From: Rosa chinensis
Taxonomy: Eukaryota > Streptophyta > Magnoliopsida > Rosales > Rosaceae
Direction of reading: 5' to 3'
NCBI RefSeq assembly: GCF_002994745.2
Contig: NC_037088.1
Coordinates: forward strand, 67,908,397 to 67,972,396
DNA length: 64,000 nt
Made by a program: the position numbers and the translations under genes. The notes under the pieces were generated by a model. The model was given only the letters and a program-made list of their open reading frames with translations. It did not search any database and was not told where the DNA came from. Shown piece after piece: positions 43,781 through 55,724 of the stretch. The first letter of the stretch is position 1. Every line of letters starts with the position of its first letter.

Positions 43781-44043
43781 TTGTGTATAAATAAGAAGTT
43801 GGTTGTATTGATAAAAAAATTTCAATATATTTCTATCATTTTTTTTCACTGGGCTTATCAGGGTAAGCGGGCTTTGTGAAGTGAGAGCTCACCAGCCCAT
43901 GAAAACCAGATCGGGTCAGCCTCCTGTGTCACCCAATCACCCATCCACACTGTTTGATTCCTCTGTAACTCTTGAGACCAACGAAACATCACTGAAACTC
44001 CCAACCGCCAGAACTGAGTTTCCAAAAGGGCATAGAGAGAGAG
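43781..44043 (+). other. Upstream region of the PPR gene
   Basis: An AT-rich start (43790-43850) followed by sequence with leader character and a GA run just before the candidate ATG. No clear TATA box was chosen. Confidence 0.4.
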
Positions 44044-45223
44044 ATGCTAACGCAGTCCCTTTTGTGTCCCAATTCACCTTCAGTGTCCTCGTCCTCAGGT
44101 AGCTTCTTCACTTCTCTCTCTCTCTGTTCTGTCCAACTTGTCTCAGATACTCTTAGAAACACAAGCTGCATGCTTCTCTAACTCACTCAAATCCCAGCGA
44201 GGGTGTCAAAGAATTCAACTTTCTACCTTTAAACGACGAGACTCATGCAATTACTGACCACCCAAATGGCCCAACTCTCGGAGAGGAAATTTCTTTTGAG
44301 TTATACAACCATTTGTTACAAGATTTCTGTAGAGTTGGGCATGTTGATGAGGCCCTGGAGTTGTTTACCGAGATGCAAGAACAAGGATTATATCCTGATC
44401 CGAAAATGTTTGTTACTATTATCAGTAGATTGGGGGAGCAAGGGAAGTGGGATATGAATCATATGATACAGAAGACCTTTGAGAATATGAGAAGCCGAGG
44501 GCATAAAAAAAGTGGGACTATTTATGCTGCTCTGGTTGACATTTATGGGCAGTATGGAAAATTTCAGGACGCAGAAGAGTGTATATCTGCACTAAAGGCA
44601 GAAGGTCTTGTTCCCTCCGCCAGTATGTTTTGTGTCTTAGCAAATGCCTATGCCCAGCAGGTTATCTTTCTGCACTTCAAAAGTCTTTCCATATAATTTC
44701 ACTTGAAGAATGAAGATTTCGTCCCGTAATTTCTTTGTAGTTCTACATATATCAATATGCATATCATCTATTGGTATTCTTCTTTAATGCAGGGATTATG
44801 TGATCAGACAGTCAAAGTACTTCAGCTCATGGAAGCCCAGGGAATCGAACCAAATGTGATAATGCTGAATGTTTTGATTAATGCATTTGGTATTGCTGGT
44901 AGACATTTGGAGGCTTTGTCCATTTATCACCATATAAAAGAAAGTGTAAGTCTATAAGAGGTCTAGAAACATTTCTACAACCCAGTCAGTTTCAATGGTA
45001 CTTGTTAGCCAAGTTTTTAATGGTGATGATTTTGTTGTTTCTGAAGGGTTTAAGCCCCGATGTAGTTACTTATACTACCCTTATGAAGGCGTTTATTCGA
45101 GCAAGGAAGTATGATAAGGTCCCTGAGATATACATGGATATGGAACATGCTGGATGCACCCCAGATAGAAAGGCTAGACAGATGTTAGAAGTCGCTTCAT
45201 TGGTCCTTCAACAGAGGAATTGA
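44044..45223 (+). pseudogene. P-class pentatricopeptide repeat protein, short, N terminus disordered
   Basis: Coding blocks: about 44157-44660, 44793-44945 and 45047-45223, joined in phase by GT-AG introns (..GCCCAGCAG|GTTATC, TTAATGCAG|GGA, AGT|GTAAGT, CTGAAG|GGT). They hold about six 35-residue P-type PPR motifs (for example [20 protein letters not shown] and [19 protein letters not shown]) and a C-terminal tail. A Ser-rich, transit-peptide-like start at 44044 (MLTQSLLCPNSPSVSSSS) is out of frame with the repeats, and no simple intron restores the phase. Such proteins bind organelle RNA. Either the gene model has an unseen exon or the gene is a decayed copy; six repeats is short for the family. 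Confidence 0.6.
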
Positions 45224-46052
45224 GAGTATCCGGATGGCTTTAAGTGAGTTTGGGATGCAATGTGCTCATGTTGTGTCGTATGGGTCTAATTAGAGACCAA
45301 ACTACTCTTGATATTATCGTTAACTAAGGTGAGTTTTCTTTCTTCTATTCTCATGATGTTTTGAGCTTCAATGATATGGCTTTATATCTAATTGACCTTG
45401 TTTGTACTTCTATATAATGCTGTTCTCAGGTTGTCTGAGGCGGCTGTTGAATCACACTTCATAAATGGTGAAACTTTCAGCTAGTGAAAATTTCTGTTTC
45501 TGATGCAATACACGGGAGTGAGATCTCAAATATCTTGGTATTAACTGTATGAAGTGAAAAATGTGAGTGATATATCCAACACAACACTCTTTGTGAGCTG
45601 CCAACTGTGTTTTCTGAAGCCAAGGCTCGCACCGTCAGAGATCCAACTTATAGCTTGTGCTGAACTAAACACAAGCAGATCTTTTGCTGTTTTGCAGCAG
45701 AATCGAGTGGACCAATCGAAATTATTTTCATATTGTACATGTAACGGAAAACTTGTTCATATTTTCACGAGAAAATCAATATATACAATCTTGAACAAGT
45801 TTTGTTTGCTCAGAGTTTCCATCGCACCCATTTCTTGCCTGGTGTATTGTTGTTCTTTCAATGACCTACCCAGTTACAATGAGTTTTCTATTGCCAAATC
45901 CAGCATGGCATCAAATCATCAATTATCTTTTGAGCTTTGACGAAGGCCTTTAGGTTGAGCATTGAAACATGGGCGTGCAGGCCCCTAGGAACTAGGAAGA
46001 TGGTTTCCAGACGGGGCAATATGAATGCATAGCCAAATTCAACATGGCATGA
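45224..46052 (+). other. PPR gene 3' region and spacer
   Basis: The sequence after the stop contains a candidate 3'-untranslated intron (GTGAGT at 45329 to TTCTCAG at about 45430). The open frame at 45554-45940 has no recognisable family and is not called. The spacer ends at the copia target site CATGA (46048-46052). Confidence 0.4.
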
Positions 46053-46911
46053 TGTAAGTACTTGGACTACTCCCTTCAACACATGACTTTCCCAAGATCT
46101 CAAGGACAACAGACATGCACAGAATTAGGAGTGTATCTCTCCTAATTGCTCGCAGAAACAAAGGAAATAAAGGAAGATCGCATGAAGAGAATTTCAAGGA
46201 AGCTATCTCACTGATCTTGAGATAAAGGTCTCTTTAATACATATCATATTTACATGATTCTAAATTGATATGCATTGATTTTAATTGATTTCAAAATCTC
46301 TTTATATATGCATATCCGATTACAGGTTCAAATCAGTTTTAAAACCCTTCCATGTTTATCTTATTATGTGTTTAAGATACGATTTGTTTGAGGGGGAGTC
46401 CTGCTCCTATAAAAGGGTTTTACAAACTGATTTATTGTAGAGTTTTTGGTTTTGCATAAAATTGGTTTTTGCTTGAACTTTTAGTTTGGTTGTTCAAATC
46501 GGTCTTTGAAAACTCTCCGTGTTTGTTTCATGTATGTCATTGCTTAATCAATCACTTGCATAATTCATTCTCAAGATCAGTGAGAAGATTGAATATGAGG
46601 ATGATTGAATACAGATTGGCTAGTCGTTGATGTTGAATAAATTAGAAGTTAGAACAGTTGTAAAACAAGTTAGCATCTGTTGCTAAGTGAAAGTGTTTGT
46701 TGTGAACAAACATTACTTGTATACTGTAAACTTGATTATTTCATATTGAATTGATTCTTCGTGTTGGCTACGTAAAAAGCCACGCAGTGAAGTTTCCTCA
46801 GTGGAGAGGTTTACACTGCGTTAGCAATTTTTGTGTTTCTGTTATTTCATTTGTGTACTAGAATAGGGTCAGCTTTCAACCCTATTATAATTGTTTCATC
46901 TTGTAAAAACA
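46053..46911 (+). mobile_element. 5' LTR of the SIRE-like element
   Basis: TGTAAGTACTTGG...TTGTAAAAACA, 859 bp. CTCCTATAAAAGGG at about 46405-46418 is a good TATA box. Confidence 0.9.
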
Positions 46912-46912
46912 A

Positions 46913-46925
46913 TTGGCATCAGAGC
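46913..46925 (+). promoter_or_regulatory. Primer-binding site (initiator Met tRNA type)
   Basis: TTGGCATCAGAGC closely matches the TGGTATCAGAGC site complementary to plant initiator tRNA-Met, with one difference. Confidence 0.85.
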
Positions 46926-46958
46926 GGGTTCTAGATTCTTCTAGTGATCCCGGGAAAG

Positions 46959-49900
46959 ATGGAACATTCACGTGATAGAGTTGCTGGTGGATCTGTCAAT
47001 AGTCCTCCATGGTTCGATGGTGGATGTGAAAAATATACTCAGTGGAAGATATACATGAAATCATATCTCTACGCTCAAGATGAACATGTGTGGAATATTG
47101 TGGAAAATGGATGGACTGTACCTGTGATAAAAGCAAAAGGAGAAAGCTCTTCCATTGTTACTCCCAAACCAAGGAAGGACTGGACTGAAGAAGAAGTACG
47201 TGATCTGCAAGCAGACTTCAAAGCTAAAAACAGCATCTTCACAGCTCTATCTGAGCGAGAAAAACTGAGAATCAGTCATTGTGATACTGCCAAGCATGCA
47301 TGGGATCTTCTACAGACTACATACGAGGGAAATAAAAAGGTACGTGCACAGAAATTACAAGCCTTGATCTTTGAATTCGAGACAATGACCATGGGAGACG
47401 ATGAAACAGTAGATGACTTTCATGGTAGAATTCTTGAAATCTCTGGTCAATGTCGTAGTCTGGGGGCACCCTTTGATGAAGACAAGATTGTCAAAAAGAT
47501 ACTCAGAGCTTTGCCAGAAAAATTTCATTCAAAAGTCACAAGTATAGAGGACTCATTTGATATTGATGAGTATCCACTCGATGAGCTCATCGGAAATCTT
47601 AAAACTTATGAAATGAGATTGAAGCCTGAGAAGAAAAATAAAGGTGTGGCTTTCAAGGCAGTCAAAGGAGAGGAAGAGGAGACACTGGATCTTGCGCTAT
47701 TGACAAAGGAATTTAAAAAGTTTCTCAAAAACAAGAACTCATCCAGAAATCCCAACATATCTAAGAAAAACTCCTACAATGGCAGTAGCAGCAGTGATTA
47801 CAACAGCAAGAATGGGAAAGCAAACTTCAAGGGAACTCATTCAGGCAAAACTAAGTGTTATGAGTACGGTGGCTATGGTCATATTTCTACTGACTGTGGA
47901 AATAGGAAGCATGGAAATAGCAACAATAAATCACTTCTCTCAACCTGGAGTGATGATGAGTCTCAGGAAGTGGAAAATGTTGCGTTTGTATCATCACTTC
48001 TACCTGACTCCGATAGTGATGAAGCCTTCTCGGATGATGAAACAAATATCCGCTGCAGACAACTCTACAAAGCTTCAAAGGCAACTCTCCTCAGAAACTT
48101 GAGTTTGGAAAAAGAAGTGGAATTCCTGAGAATCGAAAAGGAAAAATTAGAGAAACTTTTGGAAACATCACAATCTGCATGGGAACTGGAAAGAAGCAAA
48201 CATGTAGGTGAACTAGCAGAGTTGCAAGATGACCAGAAGTCTTCAACTTGGAAGAATGAAAAGACTGAGTATCTCAACAGAATCAAAATGCTGGAACTAG
48301 AAGTTAAAGGACAACAAGTATTGAACTTGGAATTATTGGCTAAAGTTGAGTCCTTGCAAGATGAGTTACGATCAACTCAAGAAAAGTTCACCAAGTTTGA
48401 TGTTAGCTCCAGTTCCATGTCCAAGCTGCTTGGATCAGGAAAAGCTCCTCATGACACTTTTGGATTAGGGTACAATGGAGAAAGTTCCAAGAGCACTAAG
48501 TACGTAAGAGCATCGAGATCATCTGTAGAAAAGAAAGAAACTTCCATGGATAATCAAGTCACAGTTATGAAGAAACGGAGGGAAGATCAACCGCCACCAA
48601 ATTATCAGGTAATGCTTGACCAAGAATCCACCACTGATCGAAACAGGTACGCGAACTCTAGAACTTTTATTCCTACTTGTCATCACTGTGGTAAGATAGG
48701 ACATATCACACCTAGATGCAATGAAAGATTTTCAAACTCACTATTTTCTCAAGAAAAGTGTACTGTTGAATCTCTAAAGTGTGAGCTTGAAGAACAAAAG
48801 GAACTCATTAACAAACTAACTGAACTGTTCTCTAAGAAAAATCTTCAAACTGAAAGAAGAAAAGATGTCTGGACTAAGAAAAATGAATTTGATACTACAT
48901 GTCTCTTTGTGTGTGCTAATACAACTCATATTGAGGCAACTTGTTTGGTAGCCTTGACTGCTCTAGCTGAAAAGCGACGAGACTTTTGGTATGTTGACAG
49001 TGGCTGCTCTAGACACATGACTGGAGACAAAACCTGGTTCACTTCCTTTGAAGATGAACACACAACTGGATCCGTCACTTTTGGAGATGGGCGGAAAGCA
49101 AATATACTAGCTCGAGGTACGGTTAACACTCCAGGTATACCTAATCTCAAAAATGTATTATTTGTCGAAGGGTTAACTGCAAATCTTACCAGTGTCAGCC
49201 ATTTGGCTGATGACTATGAAGATGTTTGGTTTAACAAACAGAGATGTTTGGTTTTAAATCAGAAAGGAGAAGGTATTATGGGAGGTAAAAGATCTTTTGA
49301 TAATTGTTACCATATTCAAGCTAATAAATCTTTTAGCTTGCAGTCCTGCATGTCTGTAAGATCCACAGAAGAAACCTTTGAACTTTGGCACAGAAGGATG
49401 GGACATATACACTATCAAGACTTGCTAAAGCTATCTTCCAAACAATGTGTCAGAGGTCTACCCAATCTAAAAGGCAAAACTGACAAGATATGTGGCGATT
49501 GCAAGATTGGAAAGCAAACCAAGGCATCTCACAAGGTGGTGAATTCTGCAACAACCTCAAAAGTATTGGAACTGTTACACATGGATCTCATGGGACCAGC
49601 TCAATCCGATAGCATTGTAGGTAAGAAATATATGCTTGTTATTGTGGATGATTTTTCAAGGTATACTTGGGTCAACTTCTTAAAAGATAAGACTGGAACT
49701 TTTGAATCTTTTAAAAACTTAAGCCAAAAATTAATCACTGAAAAGCAATCATCAAATACTCACATAGTTAGAGTAAGGTCGGATAATGGTACTGAATTTA
49801 AAAATGTTGCCTTCTCTAACTATTTTCATGAGCTTGGTGTGTCACATGAGTTCTCAGCTCCAATCACTCCTCAACAAAATGGCATTGTAGAAAGGAAAAA

Positions 49901-51107
49901 CAGGGTATTGCTGGACATGGCTCGAGTTATGTTACATGCTGCAGGCTTAAGCAAAAACTTTTGGGCTGCTATACAATCAATAGAGTCTCCTTCAGACCAG
50001 GTATTGATCAAACGGCACATGAACTGTGGAAATGTAAAGGAAGCCTTGTTAGATGATCACTGGATTAATGCTATGCAGGAAGAGCTAAATCAATTTACTA
50101 GAAATAATGTGTGGTACTTGGTACCTCGACCTAGAAATTGCAATATCATAGGAACTAAGTGGATCTTTAGAAACAAAAGTGATGAAAAGGGTAATGTGGT
50201 TAGAAATAAAGCTAGGCTTGTGGCTCAGGGGTATTCACAGGTTGAAGGACTTGATTTTGATGAAACTTTTGCTCCTGTTGCACGACTAGAATCTGTAAGA
50301 TTACTCTTGTCTGTGCCATGTCATCTTAAGTTCCAACTGTTTCAAATGGATGTCAAAACTGCGTTTCTAAATGGTATTTTACAAGAGGAAGTATATGTGG
50401 AACAACCTCAAGGTTTTACAGATCCACATCATTCAGATCATGTGCACAGGCTTGAGAAAGCTCTGTATGGACTGAAACAGGCTCCTCGTGCTTGGTATGA
50501 AAGGCTTTCAAATTATCTTGTGAACAAAGGATATTCTAGGGGTTCCATTGATAAGACCTTATTCGTCAAACATAAAAACAATGATATTATTATTGCTCAA
50601 GTGTCTGTTGATGACATTGTCTTTGGTTCCACATCTAAATATCTTGTAAAAGAATTTCAATCTGTCATGGAAAATGAATTTGAAATGAGCATGTGTGGTG
50701 AGCTAACTTTTTTCCTTGGGCTGCAAGTAAAGCAACTTGATGCAGGTATTTTTCTCTGTCAAACCAAATATGCTGAAAATCTCATCAAGAAATTTGGTCT
50801 TGAATCCAAGAAAGTGGTCAATAATCCCATGAGTACCACTACAAAGTTGAGTGAAGATCAGAATGGGAAACCTGTTGACTCCACAATCTATAGAAGCATG
50901 ATTGGTAGCTTGTTATATCTTACTGCAAGTCGACCTGATATATCCTACAGTGTGGGAGTATGTGCTCGTTTTCAAGCTAATCCTAAGGAGTCCTACTTAG
51001 AAGCTGTCAAAAGGATCATCCGATATATTGCTGGCATAGTTGACTGTGGAATCTTCTATACCTTTGACACTAATGTGGAAATTGCAGGATATTCTGATGC
51101 TGACTGA
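46959..51107 (+). pseudogene. SIRE-like Gag-Pol polyprotein, internally deleted, ends at a premature stop
   Basis: Open from the ATG at 46959 for 1382 codons. UBN2-type Gag comes first; the first zinc knuckle ([14 protein letters not shown]) has lost its second Cys, followed by a coiled coil and an intact knuckle ([14 protein letters not shown]). Protease DSGCSRHM is at about residue 680, then the HHCC region and integrase D876, D942, E978. After FWAA the integrase C terminus is missing: the frame jumps directly to the start of reverse transcriptase, an in-frame deletion. The catalytic YVDD is SVDD at about residue 1216. TGA at 51105-51107 replaces the Trp codon expected after YSDAD in RNase H. 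Not autonomous. Confidence 0.88.
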
Positions 51108-51590
51108 GGAGGAAACTTAAAGGACAGAAAAAATACTTCAGGGGGATGTTTCTTCATTGGCAACAACCTGGTTGCCTGGCACAGCAAGAAACAAAATTGC
51201 ATCTCTCTATCTACTGCAGAAGCTGAGTATGTTGCAGCTGGAAGTTGCTGCACACAAATGCTTTGGATGAAGCAAATGCTCCATAATTACGGCATCCATC
51301 AAGGTAAGTTGTCTATCTTTTGTGATAATACCAGTGCCATCAACATTACTAAGAATCCTGTTCAACATTCTCGAACAAAGCACATTGATATTCGATATCA
51401 TTTTATTAGGGATTTGGTTGAACAAAACATACTTGAATTAAGCTTTGTGCCCACTGAAAATCAACTTGCGGATTTGTTTACTAAGCCCCTTGACACTGCT
51501 AGGTTTGAGATGTTAAGAAATGCACTTGGGATATGTTCTAAGCACTATGGCACAAGAATGACTGTCCACTGTTGGGTGAGAAATTTGTGA
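51108..51590 (+). pseudogene. RNase H remainder of the SIRE-like Pol
   Basis: Same frame as the preceding ORF, open to 51590 after the single TGA. It carries STAEAEYVAA, FCDNTSAI, KHIDIRYHFIRD and QLADLFTKPLD, the rest of copia RNase H. The nested solo LTR begins 10 bp later. Confidence 0.85.
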
Positions 51591-51600
51591 TCTTAGTATC

Positions 51601-53743
51601 TGATAGGAGCATTTTAATGCGACGTTTTACTTGCTTTTCCCTACATTTCTTGCGTTATTTCCTTATTAAAACCCTGTTTAGGAAAGTTTTCATTCTTTGA
51701 TTGGGAAAGTTCCTATTTGTAGAAAGTTTCTATTTTTATAGTTTCTATTTATCATTTTTAGTAAGTTTCCATTTTTGGTAGTTTCTATTTTTCAGTTTAG
51801 GAAAGTTTCTATTTTTCTTATTAGTTTCTATTTTCAGGACCTCCGAGCTAAATATGGAAATGAACTCATAAATGGAAAGAGGAGCTTGCGAACACCAAGG
51901 GGAGCAAAGATGAAGGTACATTGGAGTAGAAAAATGGAAATGTACTAAAAGATCAATTTTACACATATTCCTACTCCTGCTAGGAGAAACCAAGCCAAGC
52001 AAAGAAGAAGGAGCGGCCGCCTGACCAAATGAACTTCAAATGAGCTGAAACCTTCCAGATCCACTCTAGACACCCAAAGGATCATTTCTTATGAAGAGTG
52101 CCAGAGAAAAATATGAGTGGAAGGCCTTCAAACAATCAGCCCAATTCTCTACAGAAGCAAAACCGGAAAACTGGACCTGTAAGAGGTCCAGCAGCATTTC
52201 CGGCCCAACCACATGGCAAGAAATTCTGAAATTTTACCACAGTAATCTAAACTCATGGTGGATAATTTCATATGAAGAAGTCGAAGGCATATAATGAAGT
52301 CTTGTTGGAGAAATAATTGAAGGGATAAAGGGGAAGAAACTGACTTGAAAACAGCTCAACACCACATATTCATGTTTCCCACCCACATGAAGAAAGCATT
52401 TCTTTTTCCTTGGATACATTTTTCTACTCTAAAAGATCATCATCACTTCCACATTTCTTCACCTTCATGCTTTGCTTTCATCATTACCTCATCTTTTACA
52501 TATTTTACAAACCACTCTCATACTCCACTTTCATTATTTTTCTTCATCTCATCATTTCACTCTTCTTTTTCCTCCCTATTTAAACACCTTCTCCTCTCAC
52601 TCTCAATCACCAATTTCTGAATCCATAACACACATTCCTTCATCCATTTCATCTTCTTTGTCTCTCCATTTCCTTTCCATTTTCCTTCTCCATTCTCTAG
52701 TTTTAAGTTTCTGCATTTTCAAGCAAGGAGAAGAAGAAGAAGAAGGAGCCGTGAAGATCATATCCTCCATCATCCACCTGGAAGGCTTGCTTCCAAGATT
52801 CAAGATCCAACCATCTAGCTCTCCATCTCCATCTCCACTCACGGTGTAATTCGTTCCTTTTCCTTGTAACCTTTTTGGTTTCCTTGTTTGATTTCGTATG
52901 AACTTGTTTCTAGTTAACAATAATGTTTAGGGCAAAGTTTAAGCCCAATTTCTATGTTTAAATAAAGTTTTCGAATTCTATAATTGTGATTCTAAGTTGC
53001 TTATGTGAGTTTGTTCGATTAAATTTGCTTTACAGAAAATTTTTATATGTTTATCTTATTTGGGTCGACACTTATAGGATTTGCATGTAATTGGTGCTAG
53101 GTTTAAGAACATGAAATCGACTTTTCGTTTTGTGTAACTTGAATCAAAAGTAGTAAAGGTTCTGGACAAGAATCGAATTTAATTAAAGAGGATTGCAATT
53201 AGGTGGACTTTTCCATACTAAGTTGTACATTTGAGTTGATAGCCTTTCTCTATGTCTAATGCGTTGAACATGTCATGATTGACTAGCTTTCTAGGGCTTG
53301 ATTGCATGTTTGATAGGATTAATCTAGGTGCTTTCGCTTAGGTTAATTAGCATTGAAAAGTAAAATATGGGAAATCATTTGCTTTCGAATGTTTCACATG
53401 ATCAACTCCTCTCTCATGACATTTAAAATCAACTATAGGAATTGTAATTGGATTTCTTGCATATGGATGTGGTTTTGATCTTTGTTCCTTGCGATACACC
53501 CTTGTATATGTGTTTTTATATTTTCCTTATTTTAATTTTCAATTCTTTAATTCTTAAACCCCCCCCTTATTTTTGTTCACTTGTATATATTTATTCTTTA
53601 TTTTATTTCTGTAAATAATTCTTTTCTTTATTTGTTACACAATTACAGGTGTACCCTCAATCCCCGGAATAGAATGATCCCTACTTACTTATACTACTAA
53701 CGACATTTCAGGGTTAAATTATGCGCTTGCTTTGAGCGCATCA
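51601..53743 (+). mobile_element. Solo LTR, Tat/Athila-like, nested (TSD GTATC)
   Basis: TGATAGGAGC...GCGCATCA, 2143 bp, with perfect 5-bp repeats GTATC at 51596-51600 and 53744-53748. Same family as 2938-4619 (opposite orientation) and, more distantly, 8556-10628. TATA-like TATTTAAAC lies at about 52579. Frames at 52345-52849 belong to the LTR leader. It inserted into the SIRE-like element after the latter had integrated. Confidence 0.9.
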
Positions 53744-53748
53744 GTATC

Positions 53749-54912
53749 CCTTGACCACCGTCACTAGTGAAATGTACATACTTTCCACTATGTATTCTTA
53801 GTTTACATGCCTTATTCTGGACAAAAAATTGTGTACTCATGTTTCATATCTTATTCGGAAAATCCTCATATGCACTTACACTTATAGCTTATGTGGTGGC
53901 CTCCTCATTGTTTACCGTCCAGAGAGATTCGGTGAAATAAGTGAACTACTTGAATAGCTCAAATGATCCTTTCCCTCTTCTCAAAGTAATCAGGTCCTAG
54001 TTGTGGTGAACTTTCTAGGATTTGTAAGAAACGAGAATGGATAACTACATCCCATCTCTCTAAGTAATCAGGCCTTAGTTGTGGTGAACTTTCTAAGGTT
54101 TGCAAGAAACGAGTCGGTGAGTGATATTTGCACGTACAATAAAATATGCAGACAACTACTCGAGACTCTCTCCATGGAGCATCCTTGTTATGTTTAGTAC
54201 CCTAAGAATATCTGTTCTGGGAGTTGCTGAGAAGAGTCTTGTTACATGAGTACTACTTGTCACTAAATCAAAGTGGTCTCTGACTTCGATAAAATCCGTG
54301 CTTAGGAACAATGTTTCCTACCCCTCTAAGGAGATCTCATGAGCCTAGTTCGTATGTCTAGATCTCTTATTTCACTCTTTCTCTCTGTCACTAAACGTGG
54401 TTCTAAGCCCCACTTACTGGTTATACTCACTTTTATCACAGAGTTCCTCTATAAGGTCTGAATATGAGTACCAATTCTCTTTGTTGTTAGAATACATCAT
54501 GTTCCATACTTTGAACTATGTTCACTTCACTACATGATCTGTGCTCTCTGTGATTACACTATGCTCTTTTTCTCTCTTCGATATGACCTATGCATTCAGT
54601 GTCTTAATTCTTAGCAAAGGAAACGATCATCTGCTATAATTGCCGATTCTACAATTGTCTTTTGTCTCTTCGTTTCCTTCCTTAATGGCCATCTGACTGT
54701 ACTTAATTTCCATAATGATTATGCCTAAGTTGAGGGGGAGACGTTCTCTGCATGCGTACTTCTAGGAAAAATAAATTGTCATAACTTCTCTCTTCAATTG
54801 AGACGCTATCCCAATCGGTGTGTTCTTTGGTTTTCCCTACACCTAACTGTTCCATATATATAGCCTCTCTTGTCTCCCTCGGATTTTACTCTTGGTTGTC
54901 TCTGTGTGCAGG
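53749..54912 (+). other. Post-pol region of the SIRE-like element
   Basis: No long frame. Two copies of a ~75-bp repeat (53975-54050 and 54056-54120, sharing TAGTTGTGGTGAACTTTCTA). GAGGGGGAG at 54733 resembles an internal polypurine tract. GTCTCTGTGTGCAG at 54899-54912 is a good splice acceptor just before the accessory ORF. Confidence 0.6.
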
Positions 54913-54939
54913 TTCGTTCATTAACTGGTTTTTCTCACA

Positions 54940-55434
54940 ATGGTTCACACAAAGCAAACAACTCGACTTGGTGGACATCGCCGCCTGCCTCCTCCAGAGG
55001 AAGGCCGTCAGGCCGCTGTCCGAGCCGGGATTCTCCATCCCGGCATGCAGCGTGAACGCAGTCGGAGCCCTCCTCTTCGCTCCTCCTCTTCTGGTACCTC
55101 TGCTGCTACTCCTCCTCCTGTCTCTCTGGATAGTCTCCGTGACCAGATCCTGGTGGCTGACTGGAGAATTGCCTGCCTCACTACTGACATGGATGACATG
55201 CATTCTCTTCTGGTTCATACTCGTCATGCTCTGACCACCCTCACACAGGAGATCCGGAACTTGCAGCGTCACCCTCCCGGGTTTGACGCTCCTGGTCCCT
55301 CCACCGCTGTTCCAGTAGCCGTCTCCCCTGAGGAGAGCTCCTCTTCGATGGACAGTGAGGAATTTCAGGATCATGTCGTCAAGCTTATGGAGGAAGTCGA
55401 AGGGCATTCCCATTCAAAGGGGGAGAAGAAGTAA
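54940..55434 (+). CDS. Accessory ORF of the SIRE-like element, H3-tail-like N terminus
   Basis: 164 codons, starting MVHTKQTTRLGG in a good context (CACAATGG) 27 nt after a splice-acceptor-like site. The first residues resemble the histone H3 tail (ARTKQTARKSTGG). Then come an Arg/Pro/Ser-rich region, a likely coiled coil (about residues 65-110, DSLRDQILVADWRIACL...), a Pro-rich linker and an acidic C terminus. SIRE/Maximus elements carry an extra ORF at this place, often called env-like, but no membrane segment is evident in this frame. An overlapping frame (54818-55234) has hydrophobic stretches but no clear start context. Function unknown. Confidence 0.55.
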   Translation: MVHTKQTTRLGGHRRLPPPEEGRQAAVRAGILHPGMQRERSRSPPLRSSSSGTSAATPPPVSLDSLRDQILVADWRIACLTTDMDDMHSLLVHTRHALTTLTQEIRNLQRHPPGFDAPGPSTAVPVAVSPEESSSSMDSEEFQDHVVKLMEEVEGHSHSKGEKK

Positions 55435-55710
55435 AAAAAAAAAATTTATTATTTCTGTTTCTGCATGTTTTTAATTTTTGATGGACAAAAGTTTGTTTTT
55501 ATTTTGAAGTTGTAAGTGCATAAGCACAGATACTTTTGGGATGCTTTCTATTATTATTACGTAACTTTATTTTGGCAACTTGGATGAGGAAAATGATGGA
55601 AACTGATTCCTTTATCCAAGTAGCTCTTTGTCACAATATGTATATGTCTGTTGAAATCTAACATGCAGGAATACCAAGTTGAAAAATTGTCATGTGTTGA
55701 ATGGGATTGC

Positions 55711-55724
55711 CCAAAGGGGGAGAT
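55711..55724 (+). promoter_or_regulatory. Polypurine tract of the SIRE-like element
   Basis: CCAAAGGGGGAGAT directly precedes the 3' LTR. Confidence 0.85.

Noticed and set aside
52345..52920. Overlapping plus and minus frames downstream of the nested LTR promoter
   Set aside because: They lie in the solo LTR. Only the short conserved peptide is noted; the rest differs between copies.
54940..54980. A true histone H3 gene
   Set aside because: Only the first dozen codons resemble H3. The histone fold is absent and the frame continues as a different protein.
54818..55234. Hydrophobic frame that could be an env-like membrane protein
   Set aside because: It overlaps the better supported accessory ORF in another frame, and its hydrophobic parts are short. 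It cannot be excluded as a second product.
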